Source of the DNA: Phascolarctobacterium sp.
Lineage (GTDB): Bacteria; Bacillota; Negativicutes; Acidaminococcales; Acidaminococcaceae
Length of the DNA stretch: 23,659 nucleotides
Direction of reading: 5' to 3'
Assembly: GCA_004558595.1 (NCBI GenBank)
Contig: SFCN01000036.1
Span: 1 to 23,659 of the forward strand
The stretch's first letter is position 1; each line of letters opens with the position of its first letter. Made by a program: the position numbers and the translations under genes. Shown piece by piece: positions 22,939-23,659 of the stretch. The notes below the pieces were generated by a model that worked only from the letters and a program-made list of their open reading frames with translations, was not told where the DNA came from and made no database searches.

Positions 22939-22969
22939 AAAAAAGCAGGCTCCGTAAAAGAGCCTGCTT
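22939..22969 (-). terminator. Attenuator terminator upstream of aroF
   Basis: Perfect 10-bp stem AAGCAGGCTC (22943-22952 on the plus strand) with GAGCCTGCTT (22960-22969), 7-nt loop, six T on the minus strand (22944-22939). It lies 35 nt after the stop of the aromatic-rich small ORF and about 210 nt before aroF, inside the operon leader. A competing 5-bp hairpin, TGCTT/AAGCA with a 3-nt loop (22965-22977), would use its 5' arm. Confidence 0.9.
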
Positions 22970-23003
22970 CAAAAGCATCGTAAAGATACAGATACAAATA
23001 CAT

Positions 23004-23135
23004 TTAACGGCTTCTATTACGTTCACTGCCATATGTTTTTTTCCATGCCAAATAACCGGTGCTAAAGTAATAGCTAAAGACCGGAGCATAATAAAAGCCG
23101 TATTCAGTTGCAGTGTTCATTTTGATAGAATCCAT
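23004..23135 (-). CDS. Aromatic-rich leader peptide of the aro operon (candidate attenuator)
   Basis: 43-codon ORF starting at ATG 23135 with a good AGGTGA site 7 nt upstream. Eleven of 43 residues are aromatic (7 Tyr, 3 Phe, 1 Trp), concentrated in residues 12-31: YGFYYAPVFSYYFSTGY then LAW. It lies between a clear promoter (23186-23214) and a rho-independent terminator (22939-22969) ahead of the Tyr/Phe biosynthetic operon. That layout matches classical leader peptides such as PheL, where ribosome stalling at codons for a scarce amino acid prevents termination. The coding potential and layout are seen directly; the attenuation role is inference. A small functional protein is the alternative. 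Confidence 0.75.
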   Translation of the reverse strand: MDSIKMNTATEYGFYYAPVFSYYFSTGYLAWKKTYGSERNRSR

Positions 23136-23185
23136 TATCTTCACCTGCAAAGTAATCTTGCCAATATAATTCAGCGATTAGGGTA

Positions 23186-23214
23186 ATTTTACTGCTGTCA
23201 ATGTATAACGTCAA
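23186..23214 (-). promoter_or_regulatory. Promoter of the aromatic amino acid operon
   Basis: On the minus strand TTGACG (23214-23209), 17-bp spacer, TAAAAT (23191-23186). A start near 23179 places the leader ORF 44 nt downstream. A second TTGACA within the spacer has no -10 at good spacing. Confidence 0.82.
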
Positions 23215-23232
23215 GCAATTTTTTGCACTTTT

Positions 23233-23276
23233 GTTACATTTTACCTTTTCCCTATAAAAGTGTAACGGAGGTTACA
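23233..23276. repeat. Cluster of GTTACA/TGTAAC inverted repeats upstream of the aro promoter
   Basis: Three copies of one hexamer: GTTACA (23233-23238), TGTAAC (23261-23266), GTTACA (23271-23276). The last two form TGTAAC-GGAG-GTTACA, and the first two form a 10-bp imperfect stem (with the adjoining T/A run). They end about 20 bp upstream of the -35. This could be an operator (TGTAA/TTACA half-sites recall TyrR boxes, but the spacing differs) or a weak terminator for the gene ending at 23354. Confidence 0.45.
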
Positions 23277-23353
23277 GATTGGCGTTAACAGTAGCTAGCT
23301 CTAATAATATGTAAAAACTTGCTAATCCAGAAGAATGCTGACCAGATTATTGT

Positions 23354-23659
23354 TCAACTAAATAAATCCAATTTAATTTGCGTCGGTTTAGGAATAATCT
23401 CTATAACCTTAGTAATAGTACGCTCAGCAGAAAAATTACCCATTGCATCACTCTTTTGCACTATGCGACAACGAACCCTTAAGCGATCACCCTTACGAAA
23501 GGCTAATTCACCGCTTTCAATTTTTTGCCAAAATTCATCATCCTCAATCTTTGCCCAAAAGGTTACATCACCATCGGAAAAACGCCATTTTTGCTTTTCA
23601 TCAAAAACAATGCCCACAATCTTTAAGCGCATTTCCAATTCTTGTACTAGCTCAGGCTC
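23354..23659 (-). CDS. Unidentified protein, C-terminal part (gene continues beyond the window)
   Basis: The frame is open from the window edge (EPELVQELEM...) to the stop at 23354, giving at least 102 residues with no in-window start that has a ribosome site; the TTG at 23638 and ATG at 23632 are probably internal. I do not recognise the family with certainty. The piece is polar and soluble, with alternating beta-type segments: IVGIVFD, KWRFSDGDVTFWAKIEDDEFW, FRKGDRLRVRCRIVQKSD and a C-terminal KPTQIKLDLFS. A 'FsDG...F.A.I.D..F.......F..GD.L.V' pattern recalls C-terminal domains of large uncharacterised ATP-binding proteins, but that is from memory and weak. It appears to be a unit separate from the aro operon. 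Confidence 0.6.
   Translation of the reverse strand, partial: EPELVQELEMRLKIVGIVFDEKQKWRFSDGDVTFWAKIEDDEFWQKIESGELAFRKGDRLRVRCRIVQKSDAMGNFSAERTITKVIEIIPKPTQIKLDLFS

Noticed and set aside
22730..23180. T-box leader upstream of aroF
   Set aside because: The long leader with a terminator prompted a check, but I see no T-box bulge sequence (TGGNACCGCG type) or specifier-loop arrangement.
1..23659. CRISPR arrays, insertion sequences, tRNA or rRNA genes, prophage or defence genes
   Set aside because: No repeat-spacer periodicity, transposase-like ORF, tRNA-like cloverleaf or rRNA sequence was seen anywhere in the window.

Overview
The window is a bacterial chromosome segment in which every convincing gene lies on the minus strand, so transcription runs from high to low coordinates. 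Gene content and style suggest a Bacillota (Firmicutes) host, most likely a diderm anaerobe of the Negativicutes (Acidaminococcaceae/Veillonellaceae type). The clues are lipoprotein-type binding proteins, a DctPQM TRAP transporter, a feoA-feoA-feoB cluster with small Cys-rich FeoB-associated peptides, a two-piece LysO, and riboswitch classes common in Firmicutes. The taxonomic call is inference; there is no rRNA or other phylogenetic marker here.

Layout in transcription order. (a) 23659-23354: 3' end of an unidentified gene. (b) 23214-14253: one long aromatic amino acid operon, aroF-tyrA-aroB-aroA-aroC-pheA-aroE-aroK-aroQ. It encodes all seven shikimate steps plus the committed Tyr and Phe branch enzymes, mostly with overlapping or near-touching stop/start codons. 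A clear promoter precedes a 43-codon ORF packed with Tyr/Phe/Trp codons, then a rho-independent terminator, then about 200 nt to aroF: the layout of a leader-peptide attenuator. (c) 14232-13282: two-piece lysine exporter LysO. (d) 13222-10076: ferrous iron uptake cluster (FeoA, FeoA, FeoB, two FeoB-associated peptides) behind a promoter whose start point is covered by a perfect 13-bp inverted repeat resembling a DtxR-family operator. (e) 10010-8543: OFA-family (oxalate/formate antiporter) MFS transporter preceded by a ZTP (pfl) riboswitch and overlapping terminator. (f) 8441-3931: TRAP transporter dctP-dctQ-dctM followed directly by glycerol kinase glpK. (g) 3876-2778: cation diffusion facilitator behind what looks like a NiCo (czcD-type) riboswitch. 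(h) 2603-142: polar amino acid ABC transporter (binding protein, permease, ATPase), closed by a terminator.

RNA-level control is the theme. Two riboswitches and one candidate peptide attenuator each place a terminator ahead of a gene, and both binding-protein genes are followed by an intercistronic hairpin that could lower expression of the downstream membrane components. The most interesting items are the aromatic-rich leader upstream of the aro operon, the ZTP riboswitch on an oxalate/formate-type transporter, and the NiCo riboswitch. Several long ORFs (CDF, MFS, pheA, aroA, dctP, dctQ, binding protein) need trimmed starts; for the CDF and MFS genes the extra N-terminal codons are the riboswitches read in frame.
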